Origin: Bacteroidota bacterium | GTDB lineage: Bacteria; Bacteroidota; Bacteroidia; UBA4408 | Assembly: GCA_016718805.1 (NCBI GenBank) | Contig: JADKCP010000001.1 | Coordinates: 558,001 to 622,000, forward strand | DNA length: 64,000 nt | Reading direction: 5' to 3' | In this document: one piece after another, positions 26,920 to 35,654 of the stretch | How positions within the stretch are numbered: position 1 is the stretch's first letter | Layout: each line of letters opens with the position of its first letter | The notes under the pieces: model-generated | What the model saw: the letters and a program-made list of their open reading frames with translations, nothing else | Told to the model about the DNA's origin: nothing | Database searches by the model: none | Program-made: the position numbers and the translations under genes

Positions 26920-27885
26920 TCATTTGTTACGCTCCTTAGCTTCCCTGTTATTTAGGAAGTTACTATAGTTTTGATAATATGCATCTGCTTTTTTATCATT
27001 TTCTATACCTTCTTTGGTTACGGAATTCGATTTCTCCCATAGCTCATCCAAGGCCTTTGGATATTCGGAAGAATAAATTCCTGGAGCCAGTTTTACTTTT
27101 CGCAAAAGGTAATGGGTAGAGGTTATTGATAAGCATATCAAACTTAAACGTAAAAGCCAAGATTGACTGCCCCACCATTCATGCAAGTTTTTATTTCTTA
27201 CTTTCATTATAAGCAAAAACACAAGTAATAGAATTAATTGAGAGAAAGAAATTCCGGCCAAAATTTTAGCCCCTGGCCAATGTTGTGTTAGAAAAAGATA
27301 ACCTACTATATTTAAAGCAACAAAAAGGAGCAGAAAAGTCTTTGCAAGCGTTGGAATAGTAAACTGTTTTAGTTCTTTACGGACTAAAGTTATAATTTTA
27401 AAAAGCGCTGGAAATAATATTAAACCACTACTTACAAGCAAAATAGCTGATCCATTTAATTTGTGAATTTTAAAATAATTGCCCAAACAAAACACAGTTA
27501 AAAAGGTAGCGAAAGCGTATTCAAATAACGGGGTTTTTGTAATTGATTTTCGTTCGGACAGTGCAATAGAAATGGGTATAAATAGTTGTGGACCAAAAAT
27601 GCCCAATAAGGCTGCTATTGCAAATACAAATACAGGTAAGTTAGTAGCATTAAAGTAAGTTGTAAAAAGTAAACAAGCATAAAAAATCAACAGAAATTTA
27701 CTCAAAATGGGTTTGTGCTGAATGGAGAGGTAAGCTAAGGAAGCAAAACAAAGGCTGATGCAAAAAAGAGCTATTCCTACCAGCTTCAAGCCATAGTTAT
27801 TTTGCGCCCAATTGGCAAAAAAGCCTAGGATGCAAAAGCATAGAAGCAAAACAATAAGCGTTTGTATATTCTTTTTCGGTTTCAT
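26920..27885 (-). CDS. Hypothetical polytopic membrane protein
   Basis: The 321-residue protein has about eight or nine hydrophobic helices (first at about 10-27, last near 240-260) and a charged, probably soluble tail of about 65 residues. No family was recognised. It starts 54 bases downstream of the nSTAND gene 27940-32079 in the same direction, so it is likely part of that operon. Its tail contains the unusual charged stretch LDELWEKSNSVTKEG. Whether it belongs to the function of the TIR-like/nSTAND module is unknown; the first module has no counterpart of this gene. Confidence 0.75.
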   Translation of the reverse strand: MKPKKNIQTLIVLLLCFCILGFFANWAQNNYGLKLVGIALFCISLCFASLAYLSIQHKPILSKFLLIFYACLLFTTYFNATNLPVFVFAIAALLGIFGPQLFIPISIALSERKSITKTPLFEYAFATFLTVFCLGNYFKIHKLNGSAILLVSSGLILFPALFKIITLVRKELKQFTIPTLAKTFLLLFVALNIVGYLFLTQHWPGAKILAGISFSQLILLLVFLLIMKVRNKNLHEWWGSQSWLLRLSLICLSITSTHYLLRKVKLAPGIYSSEYPKALDELWEKSNSVTKEGIENDKKADAYYQNYSNFLNNREAKERNK

Positions 27886-27939
27886 TAATTGAAATTTAAT
27901 CCATCTTTCTTTTAAAAAGACTGACCTGATTTTATAGTA

Positions 27940-30900
27940 TTAATCCAAACTATTAAATTGTAAATCACTTCCATTTTTTGTGCCTAAATCCAATTCAAAA
28001 AAGGCAGCATCGTTCCAATTTCCTTTGTAAGCATTTTTGGCGGTTTTATTTTCTCTTTTTAAAATTTCCGCTTTTAAAATTTCATTGTATAAACTAAGTT
28101 CTTTTGATTCGGAAATGTATTCAGGCATGTATTGCAATGCTTCGTAATAGTTACCTCTTTCGGCTACTCCTTTTATTAGGTTTTGCAAAGCTTTTGGTTT
28201 AAGGAGTTCAGGTGTTTTGCGCAGTTTTGTTTGAGCAATGGCATTTATCTCTTTTCCACCAATTTTTCCAAGAACACGGAATAACCCCATGCCTGCAGCT
28301 GTTTCGCGAGTGGACCCTTCCAATAATTTATCTAAATAAACAAATGTGTTTTCAATTGGGCCTTCGGTTTGGAGGGTGTTGCATATTTCTAATAGTAGGT
28401 CTTGTTTTTCCGTCTTATCAGTAACAAACTGTAAAAGATTTATGGATTCTTTTATGCAACCATTCACAGCATAAGATTGGATGACTTCCTTTAAAACAGT
28501 TATTATTAATTGTCCTTCCACAGTTTTTTCTGAAAAATTAGCGGCATTTTCGTGGTATATCTTCTTTGCTTGATCAATATTATTTCCATCCAATGCGTAA
28601 ATAATTTCTATTAGTGGACATAGAACAATGGAGTAATTGTTTCGAATAGTATCAACATATATATTTTGATTTACTACTGTTCTAATGGGTCTGAATTCTT
28701 TGTGCTTTTCATATTTTAGTATCTTATTAAAAAATGGCTTCCACTCTTTTGAATATTTGGCATCAGGATTAAGTTCTTTTGAATTAAAATAAACCAAGGA
28801 TGATTGTTCAAAAAGCATATCAATATTACTTTCAGAAAGGTTGTAAAATAAAATAATAAATGCCTTTGACTTAACTAATTCTAGATACTCGTTAAATCCA
28901 ATAGTATATCCACGACATTTATATGGAACTCGTAGTTTTGAATCAATTTTAGGTAAGAAAAGATAAGTATAGTTGGCAACTTCACCTACTTGAATATAAG
29001 TGTCCATCAACTCTGTATTTTCTAAATAATACTTGCTGCTCACAGTCGAAAAAACTGATAACATTTTTTTAAAGCAAAAAAGTTGTTCCTTTTTATTATT
29101 GAGGTAAAAATCGTAAAAGAGACCTCGTGCTTTGAAATAATTTGCAACCTCTAGCTGAATACTATCATTATATTCGGAATAAGAAAGATTTAATGCATCA
29201 TTTAAACTTGAAATCTTATATGGCTTATTTATTAAAAAGCCTAAATAGTTATTCCAAAATTCTTCTTTCCTTTCTTTGTCGATAAAGAACAAAAATAAAT
29301 TAGAATTAAAGTTTTCTTTACTTAAGGAGCTAATTTTATTTGATGAATTAAACGCAATTCTTCCAAGTACATCAACTTTTCTTTCATCTAACATCAAGGA
29401 AGCAACTTGGACTATCTTATTTAATACACTATCAAACTTGTGTAAAGGTAATTTGGAGTGTTTTATTAAGGAATAATATATAGGGAGTGGCTTGTAATCT
29501 TTAATTTTTCGGTTATTTTTATTAACTAAATCATTGATTCTAGACAGCACAGATGAGTCCTTGTCAACAATTGTTGCGAGAATCATTCCCAAAACTTCAT
29601 TATATCCATTGCCGTAATTAATGCAAGAAATTATTGTACTAGCAGGATGGCTATATTTAGTATTAAACCTAGAATTGTTCTTTAAATCCTCATCAAAATA
29701 GAATAAAAACTCCTTATAATCCGGCGAATCATCAATTGATAGAAGTATGTTTACACTATAATTAAAACTTGGAATATCAATTTCAACATCCTTGTTTTTT
29801 AAAACCTTCATTGAATTGATTAATAAATTCTTAGTCAACCAAATCGCCTTCGAACAAATTGTCTCCACAGCAGCTGAATCCCTTTGCGTATAAGAATTTT
29901 TCATCAAGGCACAAAGTCCCAAAAACTTATTTATCCTTTCCAGTTTTATGCTACTATTTTTCTTTTTGCTCAAATCCAGCACTTGTGAATTCGCATCATT
30001 TTCGAAGCGATGAAAAAGATAGGTGAATACTTTCATGCTCAGAAATCCTTGCTTATCATATGCGAGTGAATCATCACTGTTAATTGTTTTACATTGATTC
30101 AGCATAGCATAGCCAATATCAAAAGCCATTGAATCATTATTTATGCTGTTTAACAGGTTTTCAAATGTGGTATAGGAATTATTGCCCTTGTTTTCATTAA
30201 GCCTTTCGGTATTGATTAAAAAGTCGGCTTTGTAGCTCAAACTAACATCGGGAGAACCCAGCAAATCAATTGCTCTAGTATTAATGCGCTCCAGCACAGC
30301 CACATTTTGCTTTTTCTTAAAATCCAAATAGTAATAAGTACAAGCAAAAAGCAACAAGAGCATACCAACTACTGCAATTAATTTTCCAGCCCCATATTTT
30401 AAAACAGTTCTTGAAAAAAATAAATTTCGGGCACTTCGGTTAATAAATTCGGAAGCAGATTCAAGTATAGCCTCCGCCATTTTTAATTTATCCGCTGCCG
30501 CCACATTACTTTCATCATAGCGCGCAAGCCAGTATTTATTGGGCTTGCATTTGGTGTACCAATTCTCAAAAAAAGTAAGCGGACCAATGGGAAGTAAAAA
30601 TCCACGCGCTTTATCGTTGCTTGTCCAACGTTGCAATTGCTTATAAAAATCTTGAAAAGTAAGCCAATTTTCATGCTCTTCTTTTGCCCACTGCTCCAGC
30701 AATTCCCAGTTTCGAATCAGGCTTTCATGCGTGATGTCTAAAACAGTTTCTGGGTTGAGACATTCATTCTCTGTATCAGAATTAGCAAAGGGTTTTAAAA
30801 AGGTGTTTCCTTGTAAACGAAAAATGCGAAGCACGCCGTCAACCTTCTCAACAGATATAGAAGAATCATTAACAATGTTGGTAATTTCCTGCAGGCTCAT

Positions 30901-32079
30901 GCGGTTGCGCACTGCCCTTGATTCGTCAATTTTAGTTAAACACTGAAAAGCAGTTTTAATAATTAATTGCGCTTCCCCTTTTTCAATTTTTTCGCTGTGC
31001 TGTTCGTTGTAATATTCATGAGCAGTTTCGTACAACTCCTGGGCATGTGCATTCAGCACCGCATCTAAAGAAGGTTTTTTAAAAAAAAGTTTTTTGTTTT
31101 CAGCTACACTGGTAAACCATCCATCAAAAATTGCACGGTCGTTTTCAGGTAATTGCGATGGCGCCAAACCACCAACCATAGCCAAATGGAGCAAATCCAT
31201 TTCGTATTGTCCTTTGTTGGTTTTGTTCCAAATACGATTGAGTGCATGTTGCAGTACAGGTAGCTGGTCGAACCCGTCTCCAATTTCGTTAATGAGTGTT
31301 TCAACTAAGCGATTGCTGATGCTATTTCCGCTCAGCAAAGCAGGTTCATTAATTACCTGATGAATTTCTTTTCGCTTTAAGCGGGGAACAAAAAACTGGC
31401 TGTAACCAATGTATTCAGGCAATCCACGAAAAGCGGCACATTGGCCAATGTAATCGCTGCGCATGGTGCACACAATGTAAATGGGCAAATCTTCGGCCAG
31501 CGCAATGCGTGCAGTTTCGAGCAAAAGATTCACCACCAATTGCGATTCATTGCTTGCTTGTCCGTTTTTGTAATTTTCGGGGTTGGTAAAAAATTCTTCA
31601 AATTGGTCAACCAGTACAAAGAGATTAGCTGCTTTACGTTTTAGTTTTTTCTTTTCAGATTCTTCAGCGTTTTTATAGTTATCTGAATTGGAATCCAAAT
31701 AAAAATCTGATTTTTTGTAGAGATTAATGAGGGATGAAAAACCAAAATTTAGTTCTTGCTCCACTGTTTTTTCATCCAGGTTTAATTTGGATGCAAGGGC
31801 AGCGCTAAGGTTTTTAAGCGGAGTACGTTCAGGACGAAAATCAGCAATCAACCAATTATTGAACTTGGCTTTAAAAAAACCGGCGCGTGCATTGGGCAGC
31901 ACTCCGGCATATACCAAAGAAGATTTTCCATCACCGGAAGCACCGGTAAGCATCACAAATTTTTTCTCTTCGAGCTGAGAAATAATTTTTTCGATGTGCT
32001 CTTCCCTGCCACGAAAAAAGATACTCTCCTCTTCGTTAAAAGGCCGCAGGCCGGGATATGGACAAATTTTTTCTTGCAT
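27940..32079 (-). CDS. Membrane-anchored nSTAND1 NTPase with long helical C-terminal region
   Basis: The 1379-residue protein starts with the nSTAND1 signature YPGLRPFNEEESIFFRGRE (residues 8-26). The P-loop GASGDGKSS is at 46-54 and Walker B LFVLVDQFEE at 153-162. CTMRSDYIGQC (204-214), DQLPVLQHAL (271-280) and DITHESLIRNW (448-458) are further NTPase-family blocks. One membrane helix is at about 565-586. The remaining 790 residues are helical, Asn/Lys-rich and without a recognised domain; TPR- or HEAT-like packing is possible. STAND proteins act as ligand-triggered oligomerising switches. Upstream is a tandem TIR-like gene, the usual kind of effector partner. Over its first 540 residues it is a close paralog of 35655-38951, but the C-terminal parts are unrelated. 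Confidence 0.88.
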   Translation of the reverse strand: MQEKICPYPGLRPFNEEESIFFRGREEHIEKIISQLEEKKFVMLTGASGDGKSSLVYAGVLPNARAGFFKAKFNNWLIADFRPERTPLKNLSAALASKLNLDEKTVEQELNFGFSSLINLYKKSDFYLDSNSDNYKNAEESEKKKLKRKAANLFVLVDQFEEFFTNPENYKNGQASNESQLVVNLLLETARIALAEDLPIYIVCTMRSDYIGQCAAFRGLPEYIGYSQFFVPRLKRKEIHQVINEPALLSGNSISNRLVETLINEIGDGFDQLPVLQHALNRIWNKTNKGQYEMDLLHLAMVGGLAPSQLPENDRAIFDGWFTSVAENKKLFFKKPSLDAVLNAHAQELYETAHEYYNEQHSEKIEKGEAQLIIKTAFQCLTKIDESRAVRNRMSLQEITNIVNDSSISVEKVDGVLRIFRLQGNTFLKPFANSDTENECLNPETVLDITHESLIRNWELLEQWAKEEHENWLTFQDFYKQLQRWTSNDKARGFLLPIGPLTFFENWYTKCKPNKYWLARYDESNVAAADKLKMAEAILESASEFINRSARNLFFSRTVLKYGAGKLIAVVGMLLLLFACTYYYLDFKKKQNVAVLERINTRAIDLLGSPDVSLSYKADFLINTERLNENKGNNSYTTFENLLNSINNDSMAFDIGYAMLNQCKTINSDDSLAYDKQGFLSMKVFTYLFHRFENDANSQVLDLSKKKNSSIKLERINKFLGLCALMKNSYTQRDSAAVETICSKAIWLTKNLLINSMKVLKNKDVEIDIPSFNYSVNILLSIDDSPDYKEFLFYFDEDLKNNSRFNTKYSHPASTIISCINYGNGYNEVLGMILATIVDKDSSVLSRINDLVNKNNRKIKDYKPLPIYYSLIKHSKLPLHKFDSVLNKIVQVASLMLDERKVDVLGRIAFNSSNKISSLSKENFNSNLFLFFIDKERKEEFWNNYLGFLINKPYKISSLNDALNLSYSEYNDSIQLEVANYFKARGLFYDFYLNNKKEQLFCFKKMLSVFSTVSSKYYLENTELMDTYIQVGEVANYTYLFLPKIDSKLRVPYKCRGYTIGFNEYLELVKSKAFIILFYNLSESNIDMLFEQSSLVYFNSKELNPDAKYSKEWKPFFNKILKYEKHKEFRPIRTVVNQNIYVDTIRNNYSIVLCPLIEIIYALDGNNIDQAKKIYHENAANFSEKTVEGQLIITVLKEVIQSYAVNGCIKESINLLQFVTDKTEKQDLLLEICNTLQTEGPIENTFVYLDKLLEGSTRETAAGMGLFRVLGKIGGKEINAIAQTKLRKTPELLKPKALQNLIKGVAERGNYYEALQYMPEYISESKELSLYNEILKAEILKRENKTAKNAYKGNWNDAAFFELDLGTKNGSDLQFNSLD

Positions 32080-32108
32080 TTTAATATTTTACTATCCAAC
32101 TAAAGCCT

Positions 32109-32179
32109 TGTCAGTCTGAGCGTAGTCGAAACAGTATAAAGGCCTAACGCTCGGTCTTCGACTACGCTAAGCCTGACAG
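32109..32179. repeat. Dispersed inverted repeat, second copy
   Basis: Arms TTGTCAGTCTGAGCGTAGTCGAA and TTCGACTACGCTAAGCCTGACAG (about 21 of 23 paired) enclose a spacer of about 24 bases. The arms share CTGAGCG-AGTCGAA and TGACAGCG with the copy at 26794-26893. It lies in the 112-base gap between the second TIR-like gene and its nSTAND gene and could attenuate transcription between them. Confidence 0.8.
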
Positions 32180-32191
32180 CGCTTTTTTTAT

Positions 32192-33079
32192 TTATTTTGT
32201 TAGTTCCAATACTTTATCATACTGCACCTTAATCTCCAAAGGAATCAATTCCCCTGCAACAATTAGTGAAACAACTTTTGGAGCTTTAAAAGTTTTACCC
32301 ATATTGGTATCCGGATCTTCATCGCCAATTAACAGAATCGGGGTATGCGAAGTTGCTCCCCCAATTTTTTTCCAAACTTGTTGTGCAAATGGCAGTGCCC
32401 AATCGGCAGTTTCTTTAAAATAGATTACAGCTAATTTACTTTTCGAAATTTGTTGTTTACATAGTTCGGAATAGTCCGTATCGCTGTCCTGTATAATGTT
32501 CATGTTTTCAACCGGTACAATATCGCTGAGCATATCAATTATTTCTTTGGCTTCGTTTTCATCGAGTTCGTTTGACACTAAAAAAATATCGGTTTGATTT
32601 AAGCCATAATCTTTTTCTTCTTTTATTTCGAGTTGTGAACGCAAATCATCAACCAATTGTATGGCTGAAGTTGCATTGGTGAAAATCATATTCTTTGCAA
32701 TGTTATTACGCACTTCGGTAATAAAAGCTAGCTGCTCATTATCTAAATTAATGATATTGGTTGATGGAGGCAGCCAAACAAATAATTTAAAATTTGGATT
32801 TTGTTCCAGGTGTTTTTTTGCTTCCTCCAATTGAAATTTTGCTATTGAGCTACCATCCGCTAAAACAGGTGAGTGTTGAGGAAACAAAATATGTACGGAG
32901 CAATTAGCATCGGGAAGAAGCGAAATAAGAGCAGCGCTTGCAGCCGTGTCAAATTGGGCAAGGTCAGGAATTACCTTCATTCCGGCACTTTTTAAAACCT
33001 GTGCAAGCTCGGTACGAACAGCTAATTGTTCAGCCCCGCATTGCGAAAGAAAAATAGTTATGCCAGCCGCATCAGCCAT
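32192..33079 (-). CDS. Tandem TIR-like protein, module 2
   Basis: This 295-residue soluble protein consists of two TIR-like alpha/beta domains (about 6-150 and 158-290). The first has the strand ITIFLSQ, helix AVRTELAQVLKSAG, MKVIPD, NCSVHILFP, and a helix followed by the strand FKLFVWLPP. At the position of the TIR NADase catalytic Glu (by alignment with SARM1-type TIR) it has Gln 83 (KFQLEEA), unlike its paralog. The second domain has DIFLVSN, KLAVIYFKE and TPILLIGDEDP. It is the first gene of its operon with a promoter at 33106-33137, and the nSTAND gene follows. Overall it is homologous along its length to 38981-39871. It may be a bait, adaptor or inactive effector. Confidence 0.8.
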   Translation of the reverse strand: MADAAGITIFLSQCGAEQLAVRTELAQVLKSAGMKVIPDLAQFDTAASAALISLLPDANCSVHILFPQHSPVLADGSSIAKFQLEEAKKHLEQNPNFKLFVWLPPSTNIINLDNEQLAFITEVRNNIAKNMIFTNATSAIQLVDDLRSQLEIKEEKDYGLNQTDIFLVSNELDENEAKEIIDMLSDIVPVENMNIIQDSDTDYSELCKQQISKSKLAVIYFKETADWALPFAQQVWKKIGGATSHTPILLIGDEDPDTNMGKTFKAPKVVSLIVAGELIPLEIKVQYDKVLELTK

Positions 33080-33105
33080 AAAATTTCGAATTCAAAATTT
33101 CTTTT

Positions 33106-33137
33106 CAAGTATAAACAATTGGAGAGGAAATACAAAA
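33106..33137 (-). promoter_or_regulatory. Bacteroidota-type promoter of TIR/nSTAND module 2
   Basis: On the minus strand TTTTG (33137-33133), 19 bases and TATACTTG (33113-33106) fit TTG-N19-TAnnTTTG with one changed base in the -7 box. The -7 box ends 26 bases before the start codon. The same TATACTTG box with the same spacing precedes the paralogous module. Confidence 0.6.
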
Positions 33138-33320
33138 TGTAAAAGACTGTGCTTTGCTTGCTGAAATTGTTAATTGGATGGATTGGGTTTGTGGTTGAGG
33201 AAAATGAGATATTGGCTGCTTTAGCTTGTTGAATGAGGTTTACTAAAGCCGGATGCTTGTTAATGGCTTTCACTCAAGAATACAAGTTAGTGATGTGTGG
33301 ACAGATCCAGTCGTAAAAAA

Positions 33321-34037
33321 TTATTTAAAGAGACTTCCATCAGAATTTAACTTAAAATAAAATGTATGCAATGATTCAAGAAAAATACTATTTCCGAAAA
33401 CAGATATCGTCCCGTCAGAATTTCTAAAGCAAGCTAATCCAGCATAATTTTTTAATTCATCATTATAAGAAAAAGTTTCCTGTTCAAAAGTGTTAATATT
33501 AACAACGGCACTAATAAATCTATTGCTTGCATTTAGGTTAGAAAGTTTTGTATTTCCGACAAGAAATAAATTGCCATTATTTAAAATACATGGTGAACCA
33601 ACATAAATATAGGCGTCGGTCACTGCTAATTTTCCAAGTATGTATTTATTATAATCCAACTGATTATCAAGTTTACAAACAAACCAAGTTCTTTTATTTT
33701 GAATCCAAATATTTCCAGTCAATATTAAACTACCATCGTCCAAGGTTATAATCGAATTAATATCTTCAGTCTTTAATTTATTTGAACCAATAATTGATCC
33801 GTTATCTATTAAATTAAAAATTGCAGAAAATGATTTATAAAGTAATTTGTTTCCTGAAGCTCCGTACTTAATTATCCTAATAGAATCATTGTTATTTGCA
33901 ATACTCTGTATAGAATAAAATATAGAATCCTTGTCCGAATATAACATGGAAGTACCTCCAAAGTCTCCAATAAAAGATTTATTCCAATTTAAAGTGCCTT
34001 GTGAGCTAATATTAAAAAGAAATAAACTCGGATTCAC
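33321..34037 (-). CDS. C-terminal part of a frame-interrupted lipoprotein
   Basis: This open frame reads a beta-rich protein of repeated short strands, such as NNDSIRIIKYGASGNKLL, LDDGSLILTGNIW and LNNGNLFLVGNTK, a pattern typical of propeller-like repeats found in Bacteroidota surface proteins. The start at 34037 is only the first Met in frame. If one A is added to the A8 run at 34131-34138 (minus strand), the upstream lipoprotein frame continues without stop into this one, passing through LPHYQPTDFGITELSNGDYIL. I therefore treat 33321-34549 as one gene of about 410 residues. It is the last gene of the first TIR/nSTAND operon. Function is unknown. Confidence 0.65.
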   Translation of the reverse strand: MNPSLFLFNISSQGTLNWNKSFIGDFGGTSMLYSDKDSIFYSIQSIANNNDSIRIIKYGASGNKLLYKSFSAIFNLIDNGSIIGSNKLKTEDINSIITLDDGSLILTGNIWIQNKRTWFVCKLDNQLDYNKYILGKLAVTDAYIYVGSPCILNNGNLFLVGNTKLSNLNASNRFISAVVNINTFEQETFSYNDELKNYAGLACFRNSDGTISVFGNSIFLESLHTFYFKLNSDGSLFK

Positions 34038-34075
34038 TGCAAGTGTGTTGATTGATAAAATATAATCACCATTGC

Positions 34076-34549
34076 TTAATTCGGTAATGCCAAAATCTGT
34101 AGGCTGATAATGGGGTAAATTAAAACTGAATTTTTTTTCAAGATAGTTGCACCATTATTATCAAATTTGTTTAATTCAAAATGGTAATAATATTTATACT
34201 CACCACTTATTACCTTTATGCTATCAAACACAATTTCCCATAAGGAAGTATATTCAGTGGAAGAGGTGAATCCTATATTTAAATATTCGATAGAATACAA
34301 GGTATCTGCTTTTTTATTAAATGCATTTCTTTTTTCCCAGAGCAAATTCCCATTTAAATCAAATTTTGAAAATTTTCTAGCTAGATAATCAACTGCAATG
34401 AAGCCATTATCCTTTGTAATGAAGGGATAATCAGTGGAGAGATTAAATTTTTTCAAGTTAAAATCAACAGCTGGAGTCTCTTGATTTTTTTTGCACCCCA
34501 CAGAAAGGAGTGTACAAAGAAATGCGATAAGAATAAAAAGCTGTTTCAT
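34076..34549 (-). CDS. N-terminal part of a frame-interrupted lipoprotein
   Basis: The fragment of 157 residues starts with a lipoprotein signal, lipobox LSVGC at residues 15-19, followed by beta-rich sequence (FITKDNGFIAVDYLARKF, KFDLNGNLLWEKR). The reading frame is lost at the A8 run 34131-34138 and ends in a run of frame-shifted residues at 34076. Adding one A joins it to 33321-34037. The start codon overlaps the stop codon of the beta-barrel gene upstream (ATGA-type overlap), which indicates coupled translation and supports co-function. The mature protein is expected at the outer membrane. Whether the break is biological, slippage or a sequence error is open. Confidence 0.7.
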   Translation of the reverse strand: MKQLFILIAFLCTLLSVGCKKNQETPAVDFNLKKFNLSTDYPFITKDNGFIAVDYLARKFSKFDLNGNLLWEKRNAFNKKADTLYSIEYLNIGFTSSTEYTSLWEIVFDSIKVISGEYKYYYHFELNKFDNNGATILKKNSVLIYPIISLQILALPN

Positions 34550-35649
34550 TTTATTTTTGATTTTACTTTATAACTAAAAATATAAGCAAGCGATAAGGAA
34601 ACGTCAATTCGACTCATGGAAACATCATTATCGATGTAGTAATAATTTAATAGTAATTCATCATTAATATAACGTTTTTCGGGATTTGTTAATTCAGTTA
34701 TATCGTACAAATATTTTCCTTCCAAAGAAATCACAAATCGATCAATAGTTAAACTTGATCCTATTGCTCCACTAATACCAAAACGATTTTTATTTCGCAT
34801 ATCTTTTACATCGATATTGTTTCGGGTTATGTTTTTAGGTTCTATGTATTGATTTTGACGTTCAATGTAATCAAAATTCAATTCAACATTTGCTTGGGCT
34901 TGGCGCATTTTGCTGTAATAGCCACCTATTGCTAAATAAGGTCCCGAACCCGTGTGCTTTATTGTCTGATCCCCAAAAAGTTTAGTGTCATTTTTAAAAA
35001 GATATTTTTTTAATAAAAGCCCAAAATCATTGTTGTAAATAATTTCGGAATAATTAAGAGAAAAATTATCAGAACCATTTCTTTCAATAGTTCTACTGTA
35101 TCCAATTTTGCAGTATGAATAATCTAAAATAAGTGCAAAATTATTCTCAAAATTACTTTGTAAGTAACCTGTATAGCAATAGCCCCTTTGCGCTTTATAA
35201 GGAGTAGTATAATCTGTTGAATCATATACAGCGTAATTCTTTTTAATAGAAAAGTGTGGAAAGCCTAATCCTGCTTTTACTCCTGCTGAAAATACAGGTC
35301 TAACCTTTATAGTTTTTGCGTATCGATAAAAATCTTCCTGATATATGCCTGTGGTAGGTTTATAATTAGGATTGTTTTTATAAAGGAGAGTGAGGGCTTT
35401 GTTTACCTCATGATAATCCTGCTTTTCAATATAAATTTGAGTTAGTAAAATCAAAACTTTTTCTTTATCCGACTTTGGTAATTGGGAAAAGGTTCTTGCT
35501 CCTTTTTCTTCGGTGTTTAAAAAATTAAGAGCAAAGTCATACGCTCCATTATCATAGGCATCTTGCGCCATCTGTAAATTGAAAAACTGACTGTATGCAA
35601 TGCCAGAAAATAAATTAAATAGTAGTAAAAGTGGAATTGCTTTTTTCAT
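34546..35649 (-). CDS. Outer-membrane beta-barrel protein with N-terminal helical repeats
   Basis: The start at 35649 (MKKAIPLLLLF) is preferred over an in-frame ATG at 35673, because it gives a standard signal peptide ending at AYSQ and removes an overlap with the nSTAND gene. The mature N-terminal part (about 20-95) has TPR-like helices (AQDAYDNGAYDFALNFLN, EKQDYHEVNKALTLLYKNNP). The rest (about 110-365) alternates amphipathic strands with aromatic ends (FALILDYSYCKIGYS, GPYLAIGGYYSKM, RIDVSLSLAYIFSYKV), as in an outer-membrane barrel. It lies five bases after the WD40 nSTAND gene and overlaps the lipoprotein gene. No known family name was assigned. The setting suggests it links the module to the envelope. 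Confidence 0.8.
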   Translation of the reverse strand: MKKAIPLLLLFNLFSGIAYSQFFNLQMAQDAYDNGAYDFALNFLNTEEKGARTFSQLPKSDKEKVLILLTQIYIEKQDYHEVNKALTLLYKNNPNYKPTTGIYQEDFYRYAKTIKVRPVFSAGVKAGLGFPHFSIKKNYAVYDSTDYTTPYKAQRGYCYTGYLQSNFENNFALILDYSYCKIGYSRTIERNGSDNFSLNYSEIIYNNDFGLLLKKYLFKNDTKLFGDQTIKHTGSGPYLAIGGYYSKMRQAQANVELNFDYIERQNQYIEPKNITRNNIDVKDMRNKNRFGISGAIGSSLTIDRFVISLEGKYLYDITELTNPEKRYINDELLLNYYYIDNDVSMSRIDVSLSLAYIFSYKVKSKIK

Positions 35650-35654
35650 ACTTA

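Noticed and set aside
26701..26955. A possible 84-codon plus-strand frame across the gap between the phosphatase and the membrane-protein gene
   Set aside because: It runs through the palindromic repeat 26794-26893, lacks protein-like composition, and overlaps the starts/ends of two well supported genes.
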